A program made the position numbers and the translations under genes. A stretch of 64,000 nt of DNA from Hyposmocoma kahamanoa (lineage: Eukaryota; Arthropoda; Insecta; Lepidoptera; Cosmopterigidae), in assembly GCF_003589595.1 (NCBI RefSeq), contig NW_020653726.1, forward strand, positions 13,685,754-13,749,753. The letters are read 5' to 3'. Positions 31,781 through 42,883 of this stretch are shown here, in pieces. Position 1 is the first letter of the stretch. Every line of letters begins with the position of its first letter. Under the pieces are notes generated by a model that did no database searches, was not told the origin of the DNA, and was given only the letters and a program-made list of their open reading frames with translations.

Positions 31781-32711
31781 ACTTGCAAATGACTTACAAA
31801 CCAACTTGTATTTAAATAGTTACTACCCACTATTAGACATGGAAAGAGACATAGTATATTTACTTATCTTTCAAGGAAATAATGTACCTACATAGAATGG
31901 TGAATACCTCCTTCCGAAATTCTAAAACTATTGAACTGTATCTTCTTTTGCGTTTCCGTGTAAGTAGTAATTATTTTACTACGGGGTGGTGTACTTAGAA
32001 GAAAAGTTATGAAATTGCAAGTAAAAATACAATTTGCTTTCATTGCTTTTGCTTCTTTATTGTGGTTGAGACGACCTCTAAAACTACCTCCCTTATAAAC
32101 AATCCTGTCGAATATTTTATCGTTTTGTGAAAAAAAAATAGAGGATGCTAATACTATTAGAAAGCTACATTTCCATTTCTTACATGTATTGCAATATATC
32201 GAGCACGATTGCAGACGTTCGGATAAATGTCTTTTATACTATGATGGGGATATTACCGCATAGAATGCGTAGTAGTTCCAATAGCATTCTGAAAATGTTG
32301 ACTAACAGAATATCAGGGCCCTTGCTGGAGCATTTTATTGGTGTAGTTCTTAACATAAACAAATTCTTTGTCCATCCTAAAGTTATTGTTATTATTTCTA
32401 TCTACGACAGGCTACGTGCAGCAATGATATAGAGATGACAAATTGGTGCTGCTAAAATTATTATGAAAACAGACGCTATTTACCTGTAAGACAACTGTCA
32501 CAGTATAGCAGTAATATAGTTATTTGTTCAAGCAACTTTAATTTTTATTTTGTGGTTCAATGGTATTACTACAGGTACCAAGTAATCTTATGGCTGTAGT
32601 TATTCGGTTACCTATCAGTAGTCCAAAATGCAATTTTCCAGAAATAACGTTTGGCCGAAATTTCATAACCTTGAAAGTAATTTTGAGAGGAAAATTGTTT
32701 TTTCTTTTAAA
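31781..32711. other. AT-rich non-coding stretch with a family H fragment
   Basis: The words 'gctggagcattttattggtg' and 'tagttcttaacataaac' (32325-32360) match 25866-25905. The 95-codon frame at 32145-32432 includes this repeat and is not convincing as a gene. Confidence 0.45.
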
Positions 32712-32741
32712 CCTAACTTAACCTAACCTAACTAAACCTAA
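32712..32741 (-). repeat. Degenerate interstitial telomere-like run
   Basis: Six consecutive pentamers: CCTAA, CTTAA, CCTAA, CCTAA, CTAAA, CCTAA. The insect telomere repeat is TTAGG (CCTAA on this strand). The run is short and could be chance or a healed break. Confidence 0.45.
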
Positions 32742-32895
32742 TCGTGTCTTTGCGATAAACATTCAACATATCATAATGGTGTTGGTACTGCTCCACAGTC
32801 TGCTCAGCTGTGAGGCGGTTTTCTTGCGGTTAATGGCATCGGAACCATCAACCTATGCCTCCACAAATTTATAATATTTGGAGGTAACGGAACCA

Positions 32896-33135
32896 ACAAG
32901 TCGTGCGCCTGGTTGTAAGCGACACACTTGTCCATAACAGTAGTAGTGCTACTCAGTGCTTCAAATCACAAAGATCTGTGAAGGCGCTGCCGCGGCGCGC
33001 ATCACCCTGAGACATAAGTTGACAAGTCCCATGTGCCTGTAATTTCACCAGACCCTTCAAAACGGAAACGCAATATAATTGTCACATAACTGCTTAGCGG
33101 CAGAAATAGATATAGGTAAGGCAACCCTATCAACG
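32896..33135 (-). mobile_element. Family A retroposon, copy 6
   Basis: The reverse complement matches from 'tttctgccgctaagcagtta' to 'ccaggcgcacgac'. The 5' 60 bases are eroded and the A-tail is missing. Confidence 0.75.
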
Positions 33136-33540
33136 TCCTTAACCCATTGTTGTATTGAACCTGTAAAACATTAAGCGACTTTTTATTACAAATATAGCAA
33201 CCCCTTCACGCAATATGATACCTAATATAATTTCTACTGTTAGTAACCGCATGAATATCATAGAACTGAACTATTTTTTCACGTTACCCTGTCATGCAAC
33301 ATTGAGATTAGCCTCAGTATACATCAAAGCAATGGTAAGTTTACAATATCTATTATAAACGTATTTGCAAACCAGAAAACTCTTTATTATATATGGAAAA
33401 TACATCATACATTAGTATTGACTTCATAGACACATCATAGCCTTTGAAAAAATATTGCATGCATTTTTCTAATGCCTTTTTTCTATTTAAATACACTGTT
33501 GGCAATTAGTTAACTTAGCCTCTAAATTTTATAGTTTCAT

Positions 33541-33790
33541 ATTATTTTTGATACAAATATAGAACACTGAAAAATTCCTTCGATCAGACTGGATCCGAAT
33601 CAGATGCGCTGACAGCGAAAAAAAAACTGTAAAGATCTGTAACAAACATAAAGAAATTCGTGACGTCCGCTGACTCGGTTCGTAGCTCAGTTAGTTAAAA
33701 GCGGTAGCGCCGGCATGGCAACAGACATTGGTTCTAGTCAGAACGAAGAAATTTTTCTGTGTTCAATCCTTGTATCAATAATAATGACAA
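33541..33790 (+). mobile_element. Family C foldback element, copy 2
   Basis: Left arm 'ttgatacaaatatagaacac' then 'aaaaattccttcgatcagac'. Right arm 'gaacgaagaaatttttctgt' then 'tccttgtatcaataataatg'. The arms pair over about 60 bases. The right half has 'cgtagctcagttagttaaaa' and 'ggttctagtcag' as degraded A- and B-box tRNA blocks. The centre has an A-rich insertion relative to copy 1. Confidence 0.7.
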
Positions 33791-35640
33791 ACTATAGTAC
33801 ATTTCACAAAGCATGGGTAGCATGAGTAATGTAAAATCGAATGAAAAATATCGATTTAAACATTTTGTCCAGATAATTTGCAAGGAAAAGAGAATCGATT
33901 GAGAGACAATGTTTTATAAATAATGGACAAAATAAAAAGGACTCAATTGTTATGTTATTAGGTCACTAAAATCCTACATAACAAATAAAAAATCAAGAAC
34001 AACGCATAAAATCATCAGCAACGAAATGAACCTTGAACAATTATTCCAAAACATCATGCAATGCTCAAAACAAAAGAAAACGACCCGCATATAAGATTTA
34101 TTGCACTCTTATTGACGCGAGATATACAATTGCCGATTCGATTTACCGATTCTATGGTGCAAATCTCTATGGATAAATATTCCGTTGCACGCATCAAGTA
34201 GTTGGGGTAATTTATTTTTATCTTTTTCTTTTAATTTTCTGTCTACTTAGGTAATTTAATGTAATTTTTACTTAAAATTACAATTGGAACAAATATTGTT
34301 TATTTTGGTAAACAGACAAGTTAAATATAGTATGCATGCAACGTAAAAATTTGAAATGTCACAATACCCATCCTATATGAAATGGCTATAATGAAGTATT
34401 TTCACAAGAAATAAATGCACATGATGGTAGTAAAACATAATATGGTAATAAATTTATAATTTCATAGTTTCGCTCTCACTCACAGGTTCCGTTATTGATT
34501 AAGTAGTGAGAAAATATGAAGTACAACTTTGGCCGCTAGTTTGATATATTGTGAGCAATTTGCGCTGAAAGTGTAACGTTAAAGGTGCACTTAATAACAT
34601 CTTGAAGTCAAGGAGGTAACTTAACTTTGTGAACTTCATAGAACAATATGAAGAAAGGTTAATATGTGTATAAATAAGACATAAATAAGCGTGCCTAATT
34701 AGTGTTTGTAATTATTTAACGTTTCAAGAAAACGATCATGCTACTGGTAGAAAAGAAATAAAGTCGCACCCTTCGTGTAAAAAGGCCACATCCTGCAAAA
34801 TGACAACTTTTCAGGAAAAACTTTTAAAGACTTTATGAACGAAATTAGGGAGTCACCGCAACGTTTTAAATTTTTTATTATTATTTATTGCACAGGAAAA
34901 GCTCAAATTACATAGTAAAAGGAAAACACAAACAAAAGGTATTTCTATAACAAATTTCATGTCAATGCAATAAGAACAGAAATGACGTTGTTTACTTCGC
35001 GTTTGCAATCCGTGCGGTAACACGCGTGACGTCTTTGTCGCTCTTATTGCATGCAGATAAAGGTTTTTGCAACCGGCTCAAGGCGATTTCTTGCCAATAA
35101 ACGAGGTAAGTCCGTTAATCGATAATGTTTTATGCTTAAATAAGTGAGTTATGAAATTTCACATATGCTTACATCATGTATTTCATGCCGTTCGCATTAT
35201 TTTACGACTTTCATTATGATAAAAGCACTTTTGACGCATAGTCACGTGTGACTTTATTATACCAACGATATATTGTGAATAAACAATAATTATAAGGTTA
35301 TTAGCATATTTTAATGTTTTGCATTTTTTATACAATATTTACTTTTGCTTTATACGAACCCAAATCTGGTCGGGATCGGCAGATTTTGTATCCAATCCAA
35401 TGTCGCAACATAAACAGCCTCGGTATTAAAGGGATCACCTGTGTTGTAGATTTATATTAATAGATTTTGTTCGTGTTTGGTTATATGGTGTGATGTATTT
35501 ACGTACAATGTATAAAACCTATTATCATGGTGATATATCTAACAAAAGTCTACGGCGGTGATCCTTTTAACCTTTTCAGTTTGTTCCTGTCTGTAATGTT
35601 TTTACCTCATGTTACTCAAAAGTATTTTCTTGATAATACC
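33791..35640. other. AT-rich non-coding stretch with one promoter/exon-like patch
   Basis: At 34985-35115 the sequence is GC-richer ('tgcaatccgtgcggtaacac') and ends in ACGAG/GTAAGTCC, a consensus splice donor. This could be a non-coding first exon. Nothing else is recognised. Confidence 0.35.
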
Positions 35641-36035
35641 AAGCGACACGATGAGCTAGTCGTGCACCTGGTGGTAAGCGACACGCCAGTCCATAGCAAT
35701 GCGGTGCCGCTCACAGCTTTCCACTAGGCCTATCACCCTAAAATATAAACTAACAAGTCCCATGTGCCTGTAATTTGTCAACGCCAACCGGAACACAGTC
35801 TTCTCCTTATCATATCGATGGCATACACTATAATGTTAAGTAAGTTAGCGTAAGTTACTCGCGGATTGTTGCCCGGGGTGCGCCAGACGTACAGGACAGG
35901 TATGGTACGTCGTGAGGGAAGGCTCCTTTTGTGCACCGGAACACAGTAATGCTTATAATACTGCTTGGCGGTTGAAATAGGTAAGGTCGCATTACTACAC
36001 CAACTCTTTCACAGGGAGCTCTGCTGCTACTAAAC
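35641..36035 (-). mobile_element. Family A retroposon, copy 7, interrupted by family B
   Basis: The two parts (35641-35798 and 35935-36035) join into one reverse-complement family A copy. Between them sits a 136-bp insertion bordered by the 12-bp duplication ACCGGAACACAG. The segment for 'cagatctttgcgatttaaag' is deleted. Confidence 0.8.
35799..35934 (-). mobile_element. Family B short retroposon, copy 1
   Basis: A 136-bp insert with exact 12-bp flanking duplications (35787-35798, 35935-35946). Read on the minus strand it starts 'gcacaaaaggagccttcc', contains 'tacgtctggcgcaccccggg' and 'tgtatgccatcgatatgata', and ends in a purine-rich 'aaggagaaga'. Duplication length and the purine-rich end suit a LINE-mobilised SINE or a retroposed RNA fragment. 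No tRNA, 5S or 7SL similarity is seen. Confidence 0.65.
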
Positions 36036-36350
36036 TAAACAAATATCTTTTTACGAAAAACCTTTTTGAAAATTTCAGGTGAAATTTCTTCACTCGTGAG
36101 ATTTCAGGGGAGATTGACGTACGGATAAAGAGTAGTATTTACAGTAAAACTATTTTATTAGCATCTCTCGGTAATTTGTATTACAAGGAAGCGATAAGGT
36201 CGTTTACGTAAAGAAACTACTATTATAACATTACCCTTTCTTGTTTATTGCATAGCTTTTAACATCTCTAACGCCCATAATCGAACAAAGCGGAACGGAA
36301 AAGGACTATGTTTATATAAGTGTGCTGTCTTTATATAAGAATAATAACCA

Positions 36351-36440
36351 ATTCTTCTTGTTCATATCGATGGCATACATTATAATGCTTGCCAGACAGC
36401 AAAAGGAGTGGTACGTCGTGCAGGCTCCTTTCGTGCACCA
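36351..36440 (-). mobile_element. Family B short retroposon, copy 2 (internally deleted)
   Basis: It shares 'tcatatcgatggcataca', 'tataatg' and 'tggtacgtcgtg' plus 'ggctcctttcgtgcacc' with 35799-35934, but lacks the central 'gcccggggtgcgccag' part. Confidence 0.65.
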
Positions 36441-36563
36441 CATAACCAATTTAATATGTATTTAATTTAATATGTATGTATTGTGTTGCCTTAACATCGC
36501 TTGAATATCTGTAATTAATAATCTCGAAAGTCCATGGAATTAGATTTAATATCAATAAAACGT

Positions 36564-36785
36564 TGCAAATAGATCTGTTTACCGAACAACGAAAACCGGA
36601 TCCATCCCCTAGTTTGCCGCCTTTAGAGGTGGAATATTTTCTTGAAATATAAATGGGACCACTACTGAGGTACCCTCTTTCCAACAAAAAAGAATCATCG
36701 AAATCGTATCACAAAAAAGTTATCGCGTAACATACAAGCAAAAAGAAATACAGTTGAACCTCCTCCTTTTTCGAAATCAGTTAGT
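36564..36785 (+). repeat. Family G dispersed repeat, copy 2
   Basis: It matches 2733-2962 from 'aaaccggatccatcccctag' through 'ggtaccctctttccaacaaa' to 'cctcctttttcgaaatcagt'. It also retains the 'ttgccgcctttagaggtgga' segment missing from copy 1. Confidence 0.75.
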
Positions 36786-36816
36786 ATAGTAATTATGTGT
36801 TAAACAACCACATCAA

Positions 36817-37013
36817 TGACCTGGTCTCAAAGTGGGAATTTCCCTGTGCTATGAGTATCAGAGCAACGGAATTCACATCGAAGCACCGTCCAGAGCATCC
36901 AGACCAGAAATAATTTAGAATAGCTTGATTCCCAAATTGGTCTTACTGGGAATCGAGTCCGGAACACGCTCATACAACGCCCACAGTGTAAACCGTTGAG
37001 CCACGCGGTTGTC
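36817..37013 (-). mobile_element. tRNA-derived SINE, family E, copy 5 (well preserved)
   Basis: On the minus strand: head 'cgtggctcaacggtttacac', B-box-like 'ggactcgattcccag', then 'aagaccaatttggg', 'tctggtctggatgctctgga' and the end 'atagcacagggaaattccc'. It is about 195 bp and the best guide to the full family. Confidence 0.8.
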
Positions 37014-38470
37014 AAATCTTGGTTGTACCACAGTAAGATTCCACACTATGGTTTTACAATAAGATTCCGGAGAATATATTAAGATTATCATTTCTTAAGT
37101 TTAAAACTTACATTAAAAATAATTGAAAAGTCATATTACAAAATTGAAAAGTATGTTTTAGTAAAGAAGTATGGAAAGACAACAAGAGTCTAGATTCCAC
37201 ACAATTATGATTCAAAGTGTATTCCGTAGCGTTTCGTGCTCGTTCTTCTCAGGCGTAGAGAATGAGCAGTAGCTTAAAAAATGACATTTTCACGTGTAAA
37301 AATTTTACCTATGGAATAAATGATTATTTGACTTTGTCTTTGACAGGTTTGGTAGATAAAAGTGCCTCAGAGTCCCTATTAATCTACTCTTACGTATCCC
37401 ATTTAGGTACATACCTACAGGACAGAACGTAAACTATCTACTTTATGGTGTTGAATGGATTCATCAATTTTAACAAATTATTTTGGTTGGCAATGACGTA
37501 TGCTCTGACAGGTTCCTAGAACGCATAAAAGCCAGAACCAATACGCGCAGCTCCAGCTGCTTCCGCAATCACGTCAGCGGTAGAAATCAGCTGTCACTAG
37601 TGTAGTCTCTATATTAGAGATATAATATATATCTCGATCCCTACAATAAATACTACTAATATATAATATAATACTTACTATACTCGGTCAAAATAACTTG
37701 AAGTGCCAAGTCGCTCCCCGATTCTTCAGCAGACTGAGCACAAGCAAAATAGGTGCCTAGACGTCGGGTTGCTAACAGCAGCCCGTTACACCAAATTATG
37801 CTATCGCGTATGATTAGAATTTGGATAAAATAGAATTTCAATTGAACTTAATACCGGTTTGCTTATAAGACTTGTCCTAACTTAAGCTTTATGTGTTCTT
37901 GACTATTATTTTTAACCTAATTCATAAATTTATCAGAAACGATTAAAAAAAGTGTAACGCAACCTGTTGCAACAACATGTTATGAAAACGGTTTTGCTAC
38001 TTAATTTTTGCTTCATGAATCATCCTTTTACATTTGGTTGTCTTTTCGTCATGATTACATCACCCGTTGCAACTCTACAGAATGTCTTTATGTGTCGTAA
38101 GAATACAATTTAGATTCTACTACTTACGAATGAGCAGTAGAGTTTAATCAGTATGACGATTTCAAGTGGAATTCGCTTACCTATGAAATAACGATGATTT
38201 GACTTCAACTTTGACTAGGTATATTAGAGGTATTTTGAAAATTAAACTATTTTCTCCCTCAATCTAAATCGCGCATTTATTTTTCAAACAACTTATAACG
38301 TTTCGTGCTCTTTAGAGGCCCAATAAATATTGTATTTACTTATATGTCAAGTCACATAAGTATTATTTTGTTATAAAAATTACTTTTCCGTGGAAACTTG
38401 TGTTCTGGCATAGAACTATCTTTGGTCATCAATTAGCGACAATGAATTTAATCTTGACTAAATTAATTTA
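37014..38470. other. AT-rich non-coding stretch, nothing recognised
   Basis: Two similar words 'ttacctatgaaataacgatg' (38178) and 'ttacctatggaataaatgat' (37306), each followed by 'tgactt', hint at an old duplicated element. A short (TA)n patch lies at 37618-37665. No gene is seen. Confidence 0.4.
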
Positions 38471-38646
38471 CGACTGAGGTGGCCCAACAAGTTCATATAT
38501 TGTGGTCGTTGGATGTGGAGGTTCCTAGTTCGAGTCCCGGCATGACCAATCTGGGAAATGAAATTTTCTGCAAATAAGGAAATGCTCCAGAATATATTCC
38601 GTTGCTCTGGCAATCATAGTACAGAGAATTCCCTAATTTGAGATCA
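38471..38646 (+). mobile_element. tRNA-derived SINE, family E, copy 6
   Basis: Head 'cgactgaggtggcccaacaa', B-box-like 'tagttcgagtcccgg', body 'accaatctgggaaatga', end 'attccgttgctctggcaatc' and 'gagaattccctaatttgaga'. Confidence 0.75.
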
Positions 38647-38683
38647 GGCAATTCGCGTAGTTATCTGGCACATTATTATCGTT

Positions 38684-38684
38684 A

Positions 38685-38716
<32 letters not shown>
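38684..38716 (+). repeat. (ATT)n microsatellite
   Basis: About eleven uninterrupted ATT units between two SINEs. It may derive from the target or tail of one of them. Confidence 0.85.
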
Positions 38717-38945
38717 TAACTGCCTCCGTGGCCGAACGGTTATCATGCCGAACTGCCACGCAGAGATCCCAGGTTCGATTCCCGGGTCGGGAGAAATATT
38801 TGTATGGCCTACATTTACTTCTCTCGTGAGTTTGGTTGTAATTTGTGTTTGTCTATGTGTGTGTCCATGGCACCCGCCACACAGGGTTTCCCCAGTGCGG
38901 GACCATGCAGAGTGCGTGCGTTAAAAAAAAGAAAAGAAATGAAAA
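38717..38945 (+). mobile_element. tRNA-derived SINE, family F, copy 3 (most complete)
   Basis: The A-box-like 'cgtggccgaacggttatc' and a well-kept B-box 'aggttcgattcccgg' give a tRNA-like head of about 75 bp. The body has 'tacttctctcgtgagtttgg', 'gtgtgtccatggcacccgcc' and 'ggtttccccagtgcgggacc', and the copy ends in an A-rich tail. It defines the family's 3' end, which the other two copies lack. Confidence 0.85.
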
Positions 38946-39478
38946 AAAAAATTATTATCATTTATAAACAATAATTTATATTATTTCTTTTTATTATTTT
39001 CTTTGTGTTTAAAACAATTTCAAGTACTTTTCGTTCTTTTTTAAGTTATGTTTATTAGTGGAAACTTTGCTGGGGTAAGTGATAACTTTTTTGTACTATA
39101 ATCTTGTACACCAATTGTGTTCTGTTTGTTTCCCAAAAATAAAGTAAATTAAAAAACTATTGTCTTCATTATTTCCATTATTATCTCTCTTATTATTGAC
39201 TATTTCTCTAAGCACTTTAGAGCATTGCGTCGAAGAAATTAATTTTCTGTTCACGATACTATAAAACGTCAGCCTATAAATAGCAGAATCACTTGTACAT
39301 TTGAAAGTTTTTTTATTTCTATTCGTCTAGTTCACACCGAGTCACATCGTAATAATTTACACAATGGCTTGTGTTGTGTAAAACTGTCGCCAACACTGAT
39401 GACGAATCTCGTTTAATTAGACTACAAATATCTGCTGACATGATGCTTCATTTTCTGACACTATTGTGAAAGTAATTT
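38946..39478. other. AT-rich non-coding stretch, nothing recognised
   Basis: No frame or shared repeat. Confidence 0.5.
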
Positions 39479-39775
39479 TTAGTAGCAGTATAGTTTCTTG
39501 TAAAAGAGGGAAGTACTGCCACCTTACCTATTTCTGCCGCCAAGCAGTAATGTTAGCATTACTGTGTTCTGGGTTTGCAGGGTAAGGGTGCTGGTGAAAT
39601 TACAGGCACATGGGACTTGTGAACTTATGTCTCAGGGTGTCAGGCGCAGTGACAGTGCCCCTCAAATCTTTGCGATTTAAAGCTCGGAATGACACTGCAA
39701 CTGTTATGGACAGGAGTGTAGCTTACTGTCAGGCGCACGACTTGTTCGTCCCGTCATTTGAAATAAAAAAAAAAG
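39479..39775 (+). mobile_element. Family A retroposon, copy 8 (near full length)
   Basis: It runs from 'agtagcagtatagtttcttg' to 'gtcatttgaaataaaaaaaa' with all internal blocks. The 144-codon frame called at 39610-40044 begins in this element and reads out through its tail, so it is not a gene. Confidence 0.88.
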
Positions 39776-39799
39776 TTTTTAGTACGTGTTCTTTGAATC

Positions 39800-40050
39800 A
39801 ACTGAGAAGCAGTGCGGGTTCGATTCCCACTGGAGGATCAGCACCAATGAGCCTTTTCGAGTCATGTGTTTACTTTATTAATTATGACTTTCTTTCTGTA
39901 AGCGAAAACAATATTATGATAATACCTACATTAATGTCGGAGAAGGTGAACAAAACTAACGCATTGGGCAAGTCTAGCGTTGTGTACTATGACTTGAACC
40001 CTCCCCTCAACGAGGACTCATGCCCAGTAGTGAAACCTATGTGAGTTATG
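39800..40050 (+). repeat. Retroposon fragment with tRNA-like B-box
   Basis: 'gcgggttcgattcccactgg' at 39815-39835 is a good B-box. About 180 bases later 'ctcatgcccagtagtgaaac' resembles a 3' word common in lepidopteran LINEs (GCCCAGCAGTGGGAC). The two may belong to different relics. Low confidence. Confidence 0.3.
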
Positions 40051-40159
40051 ATGACTCTAAATATTTTTTATTGTTATTGCAAATAACACAATTAGCCAAC
40101 TTAACCATTGCCTTTGTATATTATGTATATTTGTAATAAGTACTTTTTCTCACGTTCAT

Positions 40160-40337
40160 TACAGGCACGTGGGACTTGTCCACTTATGTCTCAGGGTGAC
40201 GGGTACAGTGGCAGTGTCCCTCAGGTCTTTGTGATTTTAAGCTCTGAGTGGCACCGCAACTGTTATGGACAAGCGTGTAGGTTACCACTAGGCGCATGAC
40301 TGGTTCTTTCCGTCATTTGTATCGTATAAAAAAAGGT
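40160..40337 (+). mobile_element. Family A retroposon, copy 9 (5'-truncated)
   Basis: It starts at 'ttacaggcacgtgggacttg' and ends with the typical 3' part and A-run. 5' truncation is what incomplete target-primed reverse transcription produces. Confidence 0.82.
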
Positions 40338-40433
40338 TCCATTGCAAATGAAACACGACTTCTTTTGAATAAAAATGCCTTATATTAATTACACTAATTA
40401 TTGCCAAGAGAGACAAAAACACACTAATTATCA

Positions 40434-40592
40434 TGCCTCAAACTAGGGAATTCCCTACATTATGCATATCATGGGATCTAGCGAACAAATTTAGGCCGAG
40501 GCGCTATCTTGAACACACAGACCAGAACCAATTAAAAAGTCCATTCCAAAATTGGTCCTGCAGGGAATCGAACTTGGTCACCAAAGTCGACA
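40434..40592 (-). mobile_element. tRNA-derived SINE, family E, copy 7
   Basis: On the minus strand it retains B-box-like 'ttcgattccctgcagg', 'accaattttggaatgga', 'ttggttctggtctgtg' and the end 'tagggaattccctagtttga'. The head 5' of the B-box is eroded. Confidence 0.7.
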
Positions 40593-42247
40593 AATTATCA
40601 TTAGTTCAGTTATACGTGCGTAAATTTACAATAGATCCCATTGTTTGAAAACGCTTCTCAGCACGGTTCTTCTCGAAGGAATTGTTTTTAGCTTTAGGGC
40701 AAAGGCTTCCCCGTGTGGGTTTATGAATTCAATTGGACTTTTAACGTGTTCTGTAACCGTTAAAAGCAAGTTATGAACTATATCGTCGTTATTCTGCAGA
40801 AATTTTCTAACCTACAAAAGGTCATTCTCATAATTTTAGTACATGAAAAATAAGCAAGTCATATAATTTTATATACAAATTTAATGCTTGGTGAATTGTT
40901 GTGAATAGTTATGAGAAAAATATATGAGGTGCTGATAAAATTAGGTACGTATAATTTAGAATCGATGGTTTCGGTCAGTGATATCATTTGAAAATACAAA
41001 ATTAATAGGTACATTTCACATGCGTTGGAAGTGACAAAATTTTTTTCGAATCTATGTCACTCGATTTTTTTTTCTGAATTTTACTTAATTTTTTTATTTA
41101 ATATTAAAATTTGACTTACCCAAATACAAAAAAACCTAATTTGTAATTTGGTTTTCTTTGGTTTGGTGGACATTCTTTTTCATTTTAATATAAAAATAGC
41201 CAATGACATTAAAAAAGGTTTCAGATGAATATATTAAGATGATATATAGAGATTTTAATGACTAAGTAGTACTATTATTAACAGAGTAATTAATTTCTTT
41301 ACTTAATATTCTCATAAAACTAATATAGACTTATCGCGATTATCTTCTTCATAGTGATTATAATGAGGTAATTTGCTCTAAAATTATCCGTACCTAATTT
41401 GTTAGATCCCTGTATATTCTGCAAAATTACGTGCATTATTAATCTAAAAAGTATAAGAGGCGTATAAATTCCCGTTTGCACTGCAATATAGACAGACCAA
41501 CTACTGACCTGTTTGCACGTCTCCGTATATTCCAAAAAATATTCTGTATTTATTGTAATAAGGATGGTATCTCTAACAATGCCGTGCTATTCTATTCGGT
41601 GGTGTGGGAAAAACAGCAAAACATCTAGTTCCAAAACAAACGGAATCACATTTCATCGGTAATTAAATATTAAATATGTAATTGTGCAATTATCGTCCAT
41701 TATAGCAAAGCTCAAGTTAACTAGTCGATTTGAAGTGAAACAGTTGACGACACCCATTGACCTACTAAAAGGTCAATGATGACACCCGTCATTTGTTTTG
41801 AACTCGGGCTATCCAATCGGTGCGCAGTTGTCACAGTAATGATAATTATAGCAGAATAGTTTTCAAAGACATTAAATGACATTTCGTCTCTATTTCTGGT
41901 TTTATACTCGATGTCAATGCTGAAACGAACTGTCATAGCCAGAACTTTTGGGTAGAGGTCAATACCCTTATGACAACACGCCTCTGCAAATGATTCTGCG
42001 TATTAGGTGTTTATGGAAGGGACATTTACGCAAGGTGTGGTTTAACCCCCTGTCTACATCGCTTAGGGTGGCTTTACGCGTATAGATTAACATTACAGTA
42101 ATTAAATCCTTTGTGGTGACGTCTTTAATAAATTTTTTATTTTATATTAAGATCTCTTTTCCTTGAAACGGCTATTATCAATAGAAGCATCATAATAATG
42201 ATATCATAATACAGTAGACATGGATGTGTGCCACACACACGCACGCG

Positions 42248-42252
<5 letters not shown>
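40593..42252. other. AT-rich non-coding stretch
   Basis: The word 'atttcgtctctatttctggt' followed by 'ttatactcgatg' (41881-41914) recurs almost exactly at 46036-46070, a remnant of an unresolved repeat. No gene is recognised. Confidence 0.45.
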
Positions 42253-42291
<39 letters not shown>

Positions 42292-42330
42292 NNNNNNNNN
42301 NACACACACACACACACACACACACACACC
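42253..42330. repeat. (CA)n microsatellite containing a 10-N assembly gap
   Basis: An uninterrupted CA run on both sides of ten Ns (42292-42301). Frames reported on both strands here are pure repeat. True repeat length is unknown. Confidence 0.95.
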
Positions 42331-42883
42331 CATCATTGGCATAAGTTATATCTCTTCAAAGTTTAGGCTTCCTAGAATTATCTATACAAATAAACTAGAC
42401 AAGTTATGAAAGATGTTATTCCAAAACTGTAATGGCATCCAACATAAGGTGAATGCTCCATTTGCTAATGTTCAGTAAAGTAGGGCAAATAGAGTCGTAT
42501 TCTTGACATGTTGGTTGCTTTGTCAGTTGACATTTGTGGTCGTTACTAGTACAACGGCTTGGAAAATAGCAACAGCCAACTGCCTACGAAAATACCAAAT
42601 AAATTTTACCTTGAAGGAAGGACCATAAACTTTGCGTCTATTTTGAAATGTAAATTAATGATTCCAATCGAGAGACAAGGGACAGATTTGATAAAATTAA
42701 AGGACCCTTGACTATATTTAAACGGAGTTAAAAAGAGGTTTTTGTATTGCACACCATTCGTTTCATTCCGAATGAATTAACCAACCTTTGAGAGTATATA
42801 CTCGATTGGTATGAATCCAATGTAATAAAATGTATTTTTGATTTAGATTTGTGCATCTTAATGAATTTTTACAGTGTTACAAT

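Noticed and set aside
39610..40044. 144-codon frame
   Set aside because: The first part is the family A retroposon and the rest reads through its poly-A tail (a Lys run) into unrelated repeat fragments.
42137..42409. Cys/Val and Thr/His repeat proteins
   Set aside because: Pure translation of the CA microsatellite and its N gap.
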